This document shows, one piece after another, positions 53,644-63,241 of a DNA stretch of 64,000 nt. Source of the DNA: Limihaloglobus sulfuriphilus (GTDB taxonomy: Bacteria > Planctomycetota > Phycisphaerae > Sedimentisphaerales > Sedimentisphaeraceae); NCBI RefSeq assembly GCF_001999965.1, contig NZ_CP019646.1, positions 2,542,001 to 2,606,000 on the forward strand, written 5' to 3'. Position numbers and translations under genes: made by a program. The notes beneath the pieces were generated by a model, which did not search any database, was not told where the DNA came from, and saw only the letters and a list, made by a program, of their open reading frames with translations. The number at the start of each line of letters is the position of its first letter. The stretch's first letter is position 1.

Positions 53644-55119
53644 TTACAAAGTCTGCGGTTCTTCCTCAAGTCCGTGCTGCCGACGAAGCCGGTTCAAGAA
53701 CTCGTGGGTAATAGGATATTTCCTAAGCACCAGATAAGAAATCAGCATTACAATCGGGCCGATAATAAAAGTCATCAGCGCCAGTTTGTCGATCGTCTCG
53801 GGGGTCTGAAACTCCGCATCTGAAACGTAGCCGACACCCTTGAGCACATAACCGGTAATAAGCAGCCCTATCGCGCTTGCTGCCTTGAGAAAGAACGAGA
53901 ATCCCGCGGCATAGCGGCCCTCGGTAATCTCACCGGTTTTAATCCGTTTTACCATCGAAAGATCCGCTATCATAGAGGCCGCAAGGGGCACAATTATGCC
54001 GCAGCCGCCCCACCACAGCATCTGCATAAGGCCAAAGACCGCCACTGCGACGGGGAAACTGCCGATTTGAGCCTGAGGATCCATAAGCCCGCCGGTAAAG
54101 ATTACCAGCAGAGCCAGACAGCCAAATGAGCTCGCAACCATGGCGATATATCCGGTGAGTTTTTTATCCAGCCGCCTTACCATCGTTCCCAGAAGCAGCG
54201 AGCCAAGCATAAAGCCGACCATACCGCCGGTATGCACAAATGTTTTTTCCGCGGCGGTAAACCGCATATACTCTACGTAGGTAAACATCTGCACCTGCGA
54301 GACTACCATCATGGAAAACTGCGCGATGCCGAAGAATCCAAACACAAACCATACCAGCTTGTCGGAATAGACATCTTTGAGGTCGTGCATAAACGCCTTG
54401 ACGTGTTCTGCCATGCCCTCGGCCTCATTCTTTTTCAGCCCCCTCTCGGCGTATTTATAGGTGGCGAAGATACAGAAAAGTGTCAGCAGCAAAGAGCTTG
54501 CGGCAAGCACGCCGCCCATATTGAGATAGTTCTGGTGTATCTTGGTACCGTCAATCACAGCGCCGTTTGCCGCCTGCTGGTCAGGGAAGAACAGCACCCA
54601 GGCAAGGCCGCCGGTGAGGATATTGACTACCATATTAAACGCGTAGCGAACGCCCTGGAGCCTGGCCCGGTCGTTATCGGTCTTGCACATCTCAAAGCCA
54701 AGCGCCGTATATGGTACGATAAACAGCGTGAATGCCGTTTTAACAAATATATTCACTATAAGCAGATAAACAAAAATCACCTTCTCACCCTCGAACGATT
54801 CGGGTACAAACCAGACCGCCAGAAAGGAAAGGGTCAGCAGAATCCCGCCTATAAACATATAAGGGTGGCGGCGGCCGAAACGGCTGTATGTCCGGTCTGA
54901 AATGGTGCCCATCAGCGGATCTGTAACCGCGTCCCAGACAGTGGCTATAGACAGAGCAATACCCACCAGCTCAGGGCTTATGCCTAAAATCTGCGTATAA
55001 AACAGCATAGAAAAGTTGCCTATGCCGTTCATGGTAATCGATGTCGCACCCTCACCGGAGGCGTAGCCCCACAATTCTCGTGTTTTGAGTTTTATTTTTG
55101 CTGCCGCGGCTTTTTCCAT
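53644..55119 (-). CDS. GPH-family (MelB-like) sugar:cation symporter
   Basis: 491 residues with twelve predicted membrane helices. Start of the family fold KTRELWGYASGEGATSITMN and the loop motif VWDAVTDPLMGTISDRTYSRFGRRHPYM are typical of the glycoside-pentoside-hexuronide:cation symporter family. It would import a mono- or oligosaccharide with Na+ or H+. Its position between a sulfatase and the rhamnosidase suggests a desulfated, rhamnose-bearing product. The substrate is inferred only. Confidence 0.88.
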   Translation of the reverse strand: MEKAAAAKIKLKTRELWGYASGEGATSITMNGIGNFSMLFYTQILGISPELVGIALSIATVWDAVTDPLMGTISDRTYSRFGRRHPYMFIGGILLTLSFLAVWFVPESFEGEKVIFVYLLIVNIFVKTAFTLFIVPYTALGFEMCKTDNDRARLQGVRYAFNMVVNILTGGLAWVLFFPDQQAANGAVIDGTKIHQNYLNMGGVLAASSLLLTLFCIFATYKYAERGLKKNEAEGMAEHVKAFMHDLKDVYSDKLVWFVFGFFGIAQFSMMVVSQVQMFTYVEYMRFTAAEKTFVHTGGMVGFMLGSLLLGTMVRRLDKKLTGYIAMVASSFGCLALLVIFTGGLMDPQAQIGSFPVAVAVFGLMQMLWWGGCGIIVPLAASMIADLSMVKRIKTGEITEGRYAAGFSFFLKAASAIGLLITGYVLKGVGYVSDAEFQTPETIDKLALMTFIIGPIVMLISYLVLRKYPITHEFLNRLRRQHGLEEEPQTL

Positions 55120-55179
55120 ATTTTTCTATCTCTAAGTTTGCATTCTATCATAAAAAGAACCGTATAAACTTTTCATACA

Positions 55180-56769
55180 CTAAAAGAACTCGCCCTTGCT
55201 CCACTGATACGCATAGCTTTCAAGCTCATCTATCACATGGGTGTATTTAGAATCGTTATACAGATTGCGGATTTCACCCGGGTCATTCTTTAAATCGTAC
55301 AATGCCCCGTCCTTATCTTTTACCCGTTCGTCCATAAAGAATATCAGCTTGTAATTTTTTGTCCGAACCATTACCCTGCGTCCGGTGCCGTTTCTTAATT
55401 CATTATACATGCTGCTGCTGTGGTCAATCTCACAGAAACAGGCTCTCCTCCATTTTTTAACTTTTCCGGTTATCAGCGGGACAAGACTTTTACCCCGGAT
55501 AGCATCAGGGATTTCTAAATCTGATAATTCAAGCAGAGTAGGCAGAAAATCAATCATCTCTACCGGCTCATCAATCCGTTTACCCCCGGGCAGCCTTTCA
55601 GGGCAGTTTATGATCAGCGGCGATTTGACATAATCTTCGTAGAAGGCTCTTTTCTTCCACAATCCATGTTCACCGAGACCAAAGCCCTGGTCAGAATTTA
55701 CCGCTATAATTGTATTATCCAACAGGCCGGTTTTTTCCAGTTCTTTTACTATTCTGCCGACCTGTACATCGACAAGGCCTGCCATGCCGTAATATGTGCC
55801 GCGGCTGATATCTATCTCTTCTTTAGTCAGATCAAGACTGCCGGCATATTTACGCAGGCAGTTTTTCTCAAACTCCGGCTTGCTCTCAAGCTGGGTCTTA
55901 TCCGGCAGAGGCAGCTCTATTTTCTCGGGATCTACAAAAAACTCCTTCGGCACATGACATGGAACGTGCGGCGCGTGGAAAGAGACCCGTAAAAAGAACG
56001 GCTCTTCCTGCTTTGAAAGCTGATCAATCTTTTTTACCGCCATATCGCCAAGCCGCCATGGAGTAGTATCTTCGGGCTTTACGTCCAGTACGCCTCCGAT
56101 TTGCCAGTTATATGTCTTAGTCCTGACTGAACTTAATATTCTCTCTGCCGCGTCCGGATACTTCTGTTTGAAAAACGCGGTCGGCTTTCCAAAAACGTCC
56201 AGAAGCTGCTCGGCATCGCCGAGAGAATCCCATTGGTCGTGAAAACCGTGAATCTTGCCTATGTTAATCGGCTTCATTTGAGCCCGGGTCCAGATATCCA
56301 GCAGGTTTGGAACATCCTCAATCCCAGAATCACCGCTTTGTTCAACCAAACCCAAAGACTGGAGTATGGCCTCTCTGTCCCAGACACCCTTGTCTTTGCC
56401 CTTCATGTAAGCCGGCGTTTGCTGCGCCGCCTTACCCATAGCCATAGGGCCGCTCTGATGGCAGTAGTTGCCTGTCTTCATGCTGCGCCTTGACGGAACA
56501 CAAACGGGGTTCTGGACAATTGCGGTCGTAAAGAGCACCCCATTTTGAGCTATCCTGTCAATATTCGGGGTATTGGCCCACTTTGTCCCGTAACAGCCCA
56601 ACGCGTCCGCCCTGCCGTCATCAAACATTATCCATAAAATATTCGGCCGCCGGCGAGGCTTAGCCTTATCCGCGTTTGATTGTTCTGACGGTCTGCTGCC
56701 CATACCCGATACGCCGGAAACAAAAGCTGTTGAAAATAAAGCTGTTTTCAAAAAATCTCTTCTTTGCAT
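55180..56769 (-). CDS. Exported sulfatase, Cys-type, Tat signal
   Basis: 529 residues. Tat signal MQRRDFLKTALFSTAFVSGV. Metal site LWIMFDDGRADALGCYG, formylglycine site C90 in NPVCVPSRRSMKTG, SFHAPHVPCHVP, and VNSDQGFGLGEHGLWKK. It acts outside the membrane. With the other two sulfatases it gives three non-identical enzymes, which suggests several kinds of sulfate ester on one polymer. 60 bp upstream of the symporter gene. Confidence 0.92.
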   Translation of the reverse strand: MQRRDFLKTALFSTAFVSGVSGMGSRPSEQSNADKAKPRRRPNILWIMFDDGRADALGCYGTKWANTPNIDRIAQNGVLFTTAIVQNPVCVPSRRSMKTGNYCHQSGPMAMGKAAQQTPAYMKGKDKGVWDREAILQSLGLVEQSGDSGIEDVPNLLDIWTRAQMKPINIGKIHGFHDQWDSLGDAEQLLDVFGKPTAFFKQKYPDAAERILSSVRTKTYNWQIGGVLDVKPEDTTPWRLGDMAVKKIDQLSKQEEPFFLRVSFHAPHVPCHVPKEFFVDPEKIELPLPDKTQLESKPEFEKNCLRKYAGSLDLTKEEIDISRGTYYGMAGLVDVQVGRIVKELEKTGLLDNTIIAVNSDQGFGLGEHGLWKKRAFYEDYVKSPLIINCPERLPGGKRIDEPVEMIDFLPTLLELSDLEIPDAIRGKSLVPLITGKVKKWRRACFCEIDHSSSMYNELRNGTGRRVMVRTKNYKLIFFMDERVKDKDGALYDLKNDPGEIRNLYNDSKYTHVIDELESYAYQWSKGEFF

Positions 56770-56900
56770 TTATTCTGCCCCTGCTGATTTCAACCGGCAT
56801 CTGTACCGAATTTAACAGATAAAATAAAGCTGAAAAATTACATAACGTTCTATCCGGTCAAAAGCAGTCATATTAACAAGTTATTCTGCAGCAACGGTTG

Positions 56901-58283
56901 TTACTTTGTTTCCACTCTATACAGAACAGCCCCGCCGCCGCCAAGCTCCTCAACGCAGGCATTTGAATTATTCAGGCTGACCTGCTCTTCGCGGCCGGTT
57001 GTATTAGAAACAGCATAAACATTTTTCACATCGTCTGTAAAAGAAACAACCGTTTTCAGGCTGCCGCCGTCTCTGCTCATATACTCGCCGTGGCGTTTAT
57101 TGACAATCATCACATACGGGCGGTTGTCCTTATCCTCAAAATAGCTGACGATGTAACCCATACTTAGAACGTTGTTCCGGGCATCTACGCCGGCGATATA
57201 TTCTTCAGCTGCGCCAAAACGGCCTACGTTGCCGGCAAACTCATCTGTCCCCACCGGAACAAAGGACTCACCGAAGCCGCGGATATGGCGAACCTTGATA
57301 TTCTCCAGCTCAAGCAGAACCTTGCCCCAGCAGAGGGTTTCTTTGTTAATCGCCGCGGCGTCATCGTATCGCGGCCCTTTTTGGTCGTTTGAATCCAGTA
57401 CACCGCTGCCGAATTTGAAAACCGGCTCGTAGTACTCTTCTCTCATACCGCCATTGTTATAATTTATTGCAAGACCTTCTGTTTTATGGCTGAGCGCTTC
57501 TTTTTGTGCAAGTTCATTTATTCCGCAAACAGGATGCCTGAAATAGAAATACCAGAGTCCCTTGCAGCCGTAGGCCAGAAATGAATTTATCTGCCATGCA
57601 AGGTCAGAGCCGCTGACATTTCTGTCTTTGTAAGATGAATAGACCTGGACAAAGCCGAACTGTTTACAGTTGTTCTTCAGGGAAAGCTCCCGCTGTATCT
57701 CAAGGTCGTGATAAAAACTGGGTGAATCCACGTTGAACCTGAAACATGGATAATGATCCAGCGAGCTGTAACGGGGATTGAGTTTTTCATAATATGTTTC
57801 AACGTACTGCCTGAAAGTGCTTCCAAGCCGCGTTTCGCTGACATACGAGGGGAACATATTCACGATACATATATCCTGCGGGTGTCTGCGGCGGAGGTAC
57901 TCGTACTGTTCCACGTATTTTTCTATCTCGGGGGTTGTCGGCTCATCGCCAAGCATAAACCCGATTCTCTTGGGATCATCCGCGTGAAAATCGCTCATTG
58001 TCTTATAGTTGTAGCCCTTTGTATTCCATTCCTTGAACACCATCCAGTTGCCGTCCCAGTGCTTTTTCATCTTCTGATAGGCTTCTTCTTCCGGGTAGAT
58101 AAACATAACGTTGAAGCCTGCATCATCGTACCAGCCCAGCTGCTCGGCGGTAAGCGCCGGAGGCACCCACGTCATTATGGGAAAGGGTTCTATTGTAATT
58201 TCCGGGTAATTCATTTCAGCTTGAGAGTTTACGGTAAATAAAGCACAAAAAACCAATATTAAAGACGCAGAGATTCTTATCAC
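56901..58283 (-). CDS. Secreted TIM-barrel-like protein of unassigned glycosidase type
   Basis: 460 residues. Signal peptide about 1-22 (ISASLILVFCALFTVNSQA). The sequence reads like a glycoside-hydrolase barrel: EQLGWYDDAGFNVMFIYP, IGFMLGDEPTTPEIEKYVEQY (with an acidic pair after strand 4), SLDHYPCFRF, FGFVQVYSSYKD and GCKGLWYFYFRHP. A small beta domain follows (NRPYVMIVNKRHG). The GDEP motif and SLDHYP suggest a retaining or endo-acting enzyme, but I cannot assign a family. It shares the order of motifs with the C-terminal half of the 59267-61330 protein (FSPIDEP, WLAFDLYESGDG). Confidence 0.75.
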   Translation of the reverse strand: MIRISASLILVFCALFTVNSQAEMNYPEITIEPFPIMTWVPPALTAEQLGWYDDAGFNVMFIYPEEEAYQKMKKHWDGNWMVFKEWNTKGYNYKTMSDFHADDPKRIGFMLGDEPTTPEIEKYVEQYEYLRRRHPQDICIVNMFPSYVSETRLGSTFRQYVETYYEKLNPRYSSLDHYPCFRFNVDSPSFYHDLEIQRELSLKNNCKQFGFVQVYSSYKDRNVSGSDLAWQINSFLAYGCKGLWYFYFRHPVCGINELAQKEALSHKTEGLAINYNNGGMREEYYEPVFKFGSGVLDSNDQKGPRYDDAAAINKETLCWGKVLLELENIKVRHIRGFGESFVPVGTDEFAGNVGRFGAAEEYIAGVDARNNVLSMGYIVSYFEDKDNRPYVMIVNKRHGEYMSRDGGSLKTVVSFTDDVKNVYAVSNTTGREEQVSLNNSNACVEELGGGGAVLYRVETK

Positions 58284-58340
58284 AGGAGTATCCTTTCTTA
58301 ATAATATAAATACTAAACATTTTGCGGGAAAATCGATGTA

Positions 58341-59192
58341 TTATTCAGGACAGGCAATACTGCCTTTAGGAGTGCTGTACTTATAGCCCCTGTCTGAATA
58401 TTTATAACCTGTATGGTCCAGGACCGAATTGCCCAGAAGCTGGGATGGATCGTCAGGGTCTCTTCTAAAATACTCATCCGCCCTGCGGTCCTCGACATGC
58501 ATATCCGCCCAGAGTGAATTGGAGATGCCGCCTGAATGGCTGCCTGCGATATTACCGTTTGAGGTAACATATCTGGAGCTTACGTTGTAAACGGGATAAA
58601 ATCTCCCGCCGCCTGTATTGGAAACAAAAAACGATGCGGCATCTATCAAAACTAGAGTATCTGATTTTGCCTTGTTACCGGCATAACTCCAGTTATCCGT
58701 CCTCTCGGGCTGGTTAGTTGCCGAATTCCAGGAATTATACCTGGAGAGGTGACTGTTATAACCGTAGCCGATTGGGTAGTGCTCGGCGATATTGTCGCCC
58801 CAGCCGTATATCATTTCACGTTTTCTCTCCAGAAACTTCCGGAACGAGGGGCAGGAATAAGCCTCGCGAACAGAGCTGGCCCCTACAACCCATTCATCGT
58901 TGCCCTCTACCGTTTCCTCGCCGTCTATCAAGTCGGCCTTAATTAAAGACTCGGTATAGGTCCTCCTTGCGAAACTGTTGTTCGACCAGTATGCTATCGG
59001 ATAAAAGCCGTCATTATTCGCCTTATAATTTTCAATAGCAATACCCATATTGTGCATGTGAGAGCCGCAGACGATTTTTCTGGCCATGTTTCTGACCTTA
59101 GAAAGCGCCGGCATCATAATCGCCATCAGTAAAGCTATGATCGAAATCACAACTAAGAGTTCTATTAGTGTAAAACCTTTTTTGCTTCGCAT
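58341..59192 (-). CDS. Prepilin-type N-terminal cleavage/methylation domain protein
   Basis: 283 residues. Cleavage site G6|F7 with Glu11 ([19 protein letters not shown]), then ALSKVRNMARKIVCGSH. The globular part ends with SHSGGISNSLWADMHVEDRRADEYF, the H-x-G tail seen in planctomycete pseudopilin-like proteins. It is a paralogue of the protein at 9291-10181; both lie beside dockerin and PEP-CTERM genes. Confidence 0.87.
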   Translation of the reverse strand: MRSKKGFTLIELLVVISIIALLMAIMMPALSKVRNMARKIVCGSHMHNMGIAIENYKANNDGFYPIAYWSNNSFARRTYTESLIKADLIDGEETVEGNDEWVVGASSVREAYSCPSFRKFLERKREMIYGWGDNIAEHYPIGYGYNSHLSRYNSWNSATNQPERTDNWSYAGNKAKSDTLVLIDAASFFVSNTGGGRFYPVYNVSSRYVTSNGNIAGSHSGGISNSLWADMHVEDRRADEYFRRDPDDPSQLLGNSVLDHTGYKYSDRGYKYSTPKGSIACPE

Positions 59193-59224
59193 GATTAATT
59201 ACCTTTTATTCTATAATCTCGATT

Positions 59225-59259
59225 AAAGTCTCCCCGGTATTCACTGCCGGGGAGACTTT
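59225..59259 (-). terminator. Rho-independent terminator of the 59267-61330 gene
   Basis: Perfect 13-bp stem AAAGTCTCCCCGG/CCGGGGAGACTTT, with a 9-nt loop, 8 bp beyond the stop codon. It is one of the strongest hairpins in the window and is also preceded by AAAA on the other side. Confidence 0.9.
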
Positions 59260-59266
59260 TAGATTT

Positions 59267-61330
59267 TTATTCAGATGACCAAACAGCGCCGTACGCGGCA
59301 AAGTCGATCAGATCTACATGACAGTCACGGTTGTAGTCAAATTTATAGAAACCGTTCCATATATCACCGCAAACCTCGCCGGCTATCTCAGAGCCGATCG
59401 CCTGCTGCGCGGCAAGTGCCAGCGGTATCGTGCTTCCCGCACCGTCAAAGTGCTCTTGGCGGCAGCCGTCGGCGGGGAAGACCATCATACCGATAATCTC
59501 ATCATCGCTCTGCATCAGGCTGTAAAAATCGTTGATTGAATCAGCAAGCTGCTGATCGGTATAATCGGCGACTAAATTCATCGCTGAAGGCGGAATGATA
59601 AACAATTTCTGCTCAGGCAGTTTTATGCTTTTCATGTGGTTCACAATCGCCTGAATGTCCGCTATCTGCACCGGCTGGCCGTCACCGCTTTCATAAAGGT
59701 CAAACGCAAGCCAGTCCGCACCTGCCGGCAGAGTCTCTGCCGTTAAATTGGGAGCTACAGTGGGTGCGAAATTCACATAGACTGGTACCCCAGGGAAAGC
59801 CTCTTTCAGTGCCGCAATAGCTGTCTCAAGGTCGGCCTGTGAAACATTGCGGTGATACGGCTCGTCTATCGGAGAAAACGCGCCAACGTATTCTTCATAA
59901 CCGTTAAAGAGAGAAACAAGACCGCTAACGGCATCTTCATAATTGCTCTTAAGCTGATAACCGCCGCTGCCGTCTGCTTCAAACAGCTGCCAGTGGGTAT
60001 CCACAAGCATATAAGAATGATTAGCTACCGCGGCATCTGTCGCGCCCTGATTGGGGAAAACGTGGTTAAGGTTTGTAAATGAGCCAACCTCGGGGAAGGC
60101 ATTTCCCCAGTTATTGAAGTCAGTATAGGCATGATAATAGCCATACCAGGTTGAAGGTTTACTCGGGTTCTCATAGACTATCGGATCAAAAGGATCATAA
60201 TCTGGGTCATCAGCCGTTGACACTTCAACCGTATTGAAAATTACCGCGTTACTTTCACCCCATAGATTGATAGTAGAAGCGGCAGTATTTACCCATCGCA
60301 GCTCAATAAATGAAGTATCCAGCGCCTCGGCGGTCAGGTCGGTAACCATCTCAGTCAAAGCCGCGCGAGTGGTTTGAGCAAGCACATTACCTGCATCATC
60401 AACCATCTGAACAACCATGCTTGTACCGACGTTAAAGTACATTTTGGGTACGCTAACCGAAATAATTGTCTTTCCTTCGGCAGCGGTGTATCTTGCTCCG
60501 ACATAAGCACCGGAATTGGGCTGAATCTGGTTAACCGGAGAAAACATTCCTGCATCCCAGCCCCAGCTTCCCCCGTCAGTGCCGAAATCATTCGTGTTGG
60601 CAGGGCTTATAAAATTAACAATCTCGTTAAAAGGTTTTTCCGCCCCGCCGTCAGCAACATCATAAGCCGTCCCGGAACCGATATACTCCCAGCCTTCAAG
60701 GCCTGCCTCGGCAAAAACTTCAGTTGTAATTGCATTAGTATCAAGCTCTAAAGCAACTTCAACCGAGCTGATTATAACACCGTTGTTTGCCCAGACGTTA
60801 GTCGTGGTAGAAGACGTATTAACCCATCTTATCTCCACTGCCGTTGTACTAAGTCCCGCGGCTGCTATATCCGTTACCATCTCGTTAGAAGCGGATCTTG
60901 CTGACTGCGCCACTATATTACCTTCACCGTCAGCGACCGCAACCGCCATATTAGCCCCGACATTGAAATAAGCCTTTGGAATATTCACACCAGTTATGAT
61001 GTATCCCGCCGGAGCCTCAAACCTTGCGCCTGCCCAGGCACCCGATTCAGGTGTTATGTAGGCAGAGGGTGAAAATTTTGCCGCGTCCCAGCCCCAGGCG
61101 GCGCCATCGAGGCCGAAGTTGTTTGTATTGGCAGGGCTTTCCATTGAAACAAGATCCTGCATCGGTGCTAGAGAACCGCCGTCATCAATATTGTAGGCAT
61201 TGCCGCTGCCGAGGAAATCCCAGCCCGCAAGGCCGTTGGTGCCGTCAAAAACCAGAGTCTCGGCAAAAGAAAAAGACGTTATGACTGTTATTACTGTAAT
61301 TAACAGGGATAGAGATCTGAGCGTTTTCAT
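59267..61330 (-). CDS. Secreted modular protein: two CBM-like domains, barrel-like domain, C-terminal dockerin
   Basis: 687 residues. Signal peptide about 1-23 (LSLLITVITVITSFSFA). Two tandem repeats of a roughly 170-residue domain (GLAGWDFLGSGNAYNIDDGG and GLEGWEYIGSGTAYDVADGG) with the same NTN-FG-DG-x-WGWDA core, probably carbohydrate-binding. A barrel-like region about 385-640 follows (PSTWYGYYHAYTDFNNWG, YVGAFSPIDEPYHRN, ADWLAFDLYESGDG). The end is a half dockerin (DYNRDCHVDLIDFAAYGAVW). No GH family is recognised. GGAG lies about 9 nt before the ATG; a strong terminator follows. Confidence 0.82.
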   Translation of the reverse strand: MKTLRSLSLLITVITVITSFSFAETLVFDGTNGLAGWDFLGSGNAYNIDDGGSLAPMQDLVSMESPANTNNFGLDGAAWGWDAAKFSPSAYITPESGAWAGARFEAPAGYIITGVNIPKAYFNVGANMAVAVADGEGNIVAQSARSASNEMVTDIAAAGLSTTAVEIRWVNTSSTTTNVWANNGVIISSVEVALELDTNAITTEVFAEAGLEGWEYIGSGTAYDVADGGAEKPFNEIVNFISPANTNDFGTDGGSWGWDAGMFSPVNQIQPNSGAYVGARYTAAEGKTIISVSVPKMYFNVGTSMVVQMVDDAGNVLAQTTRAALTEMVTDLTAEALDTSFIELRWVNTAASTINLWGESNAVIFNTVEVSTADDPDYDPFDPIVYENPSKPSTWYGYYHAYTDFNNWGNAFPEVGSFTNLNHVFPNQGATDAAVANHSYMLVDTHWQLFEADGSGGYQLKSNYEDAVSGLVSLFNGYEEYVGAFSPIDEPYHRNVSQADLETAIAALKEAFPGVPVYVNFAPTVAPNLTAETLPAGADWLAFDLYESGDGQPVQIADIQAIVNHMKSIKLPEQKLFIIPPSAMNLVADYTDQQLADSINDFYSLMQSDDEIIGMMVFPADGCRQEHFDGAGSTIPLALAAQQAIGSEIAGEVCGDIWNGFYKFDYNRDCHVDLIDFAAYGAVWSSE

Positions 61331-61368
61331 ATAATATCTCCTATTGTAGAGTTAATATGCAAATTTAG

Positions 61369-62148
61369 TTACTGGACGCAGTTCACATCAGCAGGGTCAT
61401 TGCAGTCAAGCCAGTACTGAGCAAGAAGCTGTATGTCAGAGCTGTCAACATCGCAATCGCCGTTGAGATCAGCGGGCGGATATGGATTGTATTTCGTGCC
61501 GCACTCTGCGTCTTCTTCATCGATAAGTGTGATCTCAAGCTGTTCAATGTACATGGTGTTACCTGACCAGACCCATGTCGCAGCATATGGTGTAAGGACA
61601 AATTTTATCCTTTTAGTTGGGTTTTGGCTGAAGTCCACAACGGTTCCCTGCCACCACGGCACAGACATCGTAACGGGATTTTCCGTATATACCAGTTTGT
61701 CATCTTCATCATAAAACGATGCGGCGACAGAAGAATTCCCTCCGCTTGGGAAATTCCAAAAGGAGTTAATAACCTTTACGCTGGAAATCAGCTTACCGCT
61801 TATGCCGGCGGAAGCAAGGTCGAATTCATAACCTGTAGGATCTATCGTAGAACCGACAACCTGATTTTCCGCCCGTATCTGCAGGCCGTGAGTCTGAGGC
61901 ACAAACTCGCCCGGCCACGGTTGCGTTGCAGGGTCGCCCTCCCAGGCAGAGTCCAAGGTAAATGAGCCTTCAACCCACGTCCAGTCAGTGTAAGTGTACC
62001 ACAGCTGGCCGTCAGGCTGATTTTCAGGGTCGGGGCCCACACCCCATTTGAGGGTATTTTCATCAACAAGGTACCCGTCAGCATACAGACCCGATAAAAC
62101 CACAAAACCGAGAGTTAAAAACAACAGTGCGTAATTTAATTTACTCAT
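61369..62148 (-). CDS. Secreted dockerin-containing carbohydrate-binding-type protein
   Basis: 259 residues. Signal peptide about 1-23 (YALLFLTLGFVVLSGLYA), then a single all-beta domain (WYTYTDWTWVEGSFTLDS, HGLQIRAENQVVGST, AATWVWSGNTMYIEQLEITL) likely to bind a polysaccharide. The C-terminus is a dockerin-like repeat ending in a Cys pair (DLNGDCDVDSSDIQLLAQYW, then LDCNDPADVNC). GGAAA precedes the ATG. The gene is 38 bp upstream of the 59267-61330 gene, the same orientation. Confidence 0.82.
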   Translation of the reverse strand: MSKLNYALLFLTLGFVVLSGLYADGYLVDENTLKWGVGPDPENQPDGQLWYTYTDWTWVEGSFTLDSAWEGDPATQPWPGEFVPQTHGLQIRAENQVVGSTIDPTGYEFDLASAGISGKLISSVKVINSFWNFPSGGNSSVAASFYDEDDKLVYTENPVTMSVPWWQGTVVDFSQNPTKRIKFVLTPYAATWVWSGNTMYIEQLEITLIDEEDAECGTKYNPYPPADLNGDCDVDSSDIQLLAQYWLDCNDPADVNCVQ

Positions 62149-62282
62149 TTTTGTTTCCTTTTGTTAATTACTATAGAAACATTTAATTAGTCATTCAAGG
62201 CGCAAAATCCCCGCAACCTCAAAAACCAAACTAAAGTGATTCACAGAACCACTCATATAACTTTGTACCGCTGTAAATAAAC

Positions 62283-62306
62283 ACGGGCAGATTTTACTCT
62301 GCCCGT
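62283..62306 (-). terminator. Rho-independent terminator after the PEP-CTERM gene
   Basis: Nine-bp perfect stem ACGGGCAGA/TCTGCCCGT with loop TTTTAC, 19 bp beyond the stop of the 62325-62987 gene, followed on the minus strand by GTTTATTT. Confidence 0.75.
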
Positions 62307-62324
62307 ATGCGGATATTTCTGAAT

Positions 62325-62987
62325 CTATTTTTTTCGTTTAACTAAGAACAGAGAACCCAAAGCCAGAACCGCCATTGAAGCCGGCTCCGGAACAGTCTCC
62401 GTATTTAGATATATCGGCTGGGTATAATAAGCATTATTCGTACCCCAAAGATTATGGGCCTGGGTTGCATAAACTATAATCCGCAATGCATCGACATTAT
62501 CGAATGTTGGATTATCCAGACCTTGATTTTGAATCCAGCCTCCTGCAGGACTTGCCGACCAAAGAACATTTTCGTTGACATCGGTAATGCGGATCTCCAT
62601 TGAACCTGTCAGAAAGTTGAAATAACCCGGCAGCCAGGCACTGACAACCTCTTCGTTGACACCATCAGGAACACTCCACTCATAACCTGCCCAGGTACCT
62701 GCCGGTATTGTATTTGGCGACGGTGAAGCCAAAGCCTCTACCCTCAGCCTTACATCATTCGATGTGCCATCGTAAGGGTCCAGGACATCGAGCGGGCTGT
62801 CAACATTACTCACCAGGTTAAGATAGTTCTCGTAGCCGGCAGAACCTACTTTCGTCCAGTCATTGACCGTGGATTTTGTCCACTGATCCCAATGATAGGA
62901 ATTGCCGACATTGACTCCGGCACCAAAAGACGTGCATACGAGAGATAAAAGACATGCGATTGAAGTTATAACGACTAACTTTCTCAT
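62325..62987 (-). CDS. PEP-CTERM sorting-domain secreted protein
   Basis: 220 residues. Signal peptide about 1-22 (VVITSIACLLSLVCTSFGA), an all-beta domain (WAGYEWSVPDGVNEEVVSAW, LTGSMEIRITDVNENVLW), and a C-terminal sorting signal VPEPASMAVLALGSLFLV followed by KRKK. Same architecture as the protein at 8588-9202. GGAG lies about 9 nt upstream of the ATG. Function of the beta domain is unknown; surface carbohydrate binding is likely. Confidence 0.85.
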   Translation of the reverse strand: MRKLVVITSIACLLSLVCTSFGAGVNVGNSYHWDQWTKSTVNDWTKVGSAGYENYLNLVSNVDSPLDVLDPYDGTSNDVRLRVEALASPSPNTIPAGTWAGYEWSVPDGVNEEVVSAWLPGYFNFLTGSMEIRITDVNENVLWSASPAGGWIQNQGLDNPTFDNVDALRIIVYATQAHNLWGTNNAYYTQPIYLNTETVPEPASMAVLALGSLFLVKRKK

Positions 62988-63241
62988 AATAAAAACTCCA
63001 CTTAAACAACATTACTTTATCAAAATCTTCAAACGATGGCTTAATTATAACACAACAACGAAACAATACTATACATTTTATGAAATATTTAAAAAAAAAG
63101 TTTAAACATAAACATTCTTACATCTTAAATCACTAATATATAAAGACTTAAATAGCATTAAAATTTTACTATACATTTATATACATTTTGTCTTTTTTCG
63201 CTGATTCAGCCTTAAAAATAAACGTTTTTGAAGCAATTGCA
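62988..63241. other. AT-rich gap with two copies of ACTATACATTTAT
   Basis: 254 bp between the LacI gene and the PEP-CTERM gene. The phrase ACTATACATTT occurs near 63068 and again at 63168-63178. These could be operator half-sites or promoter elements for the cluster, but I have no stronger evidence. Confidence 0.3.
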
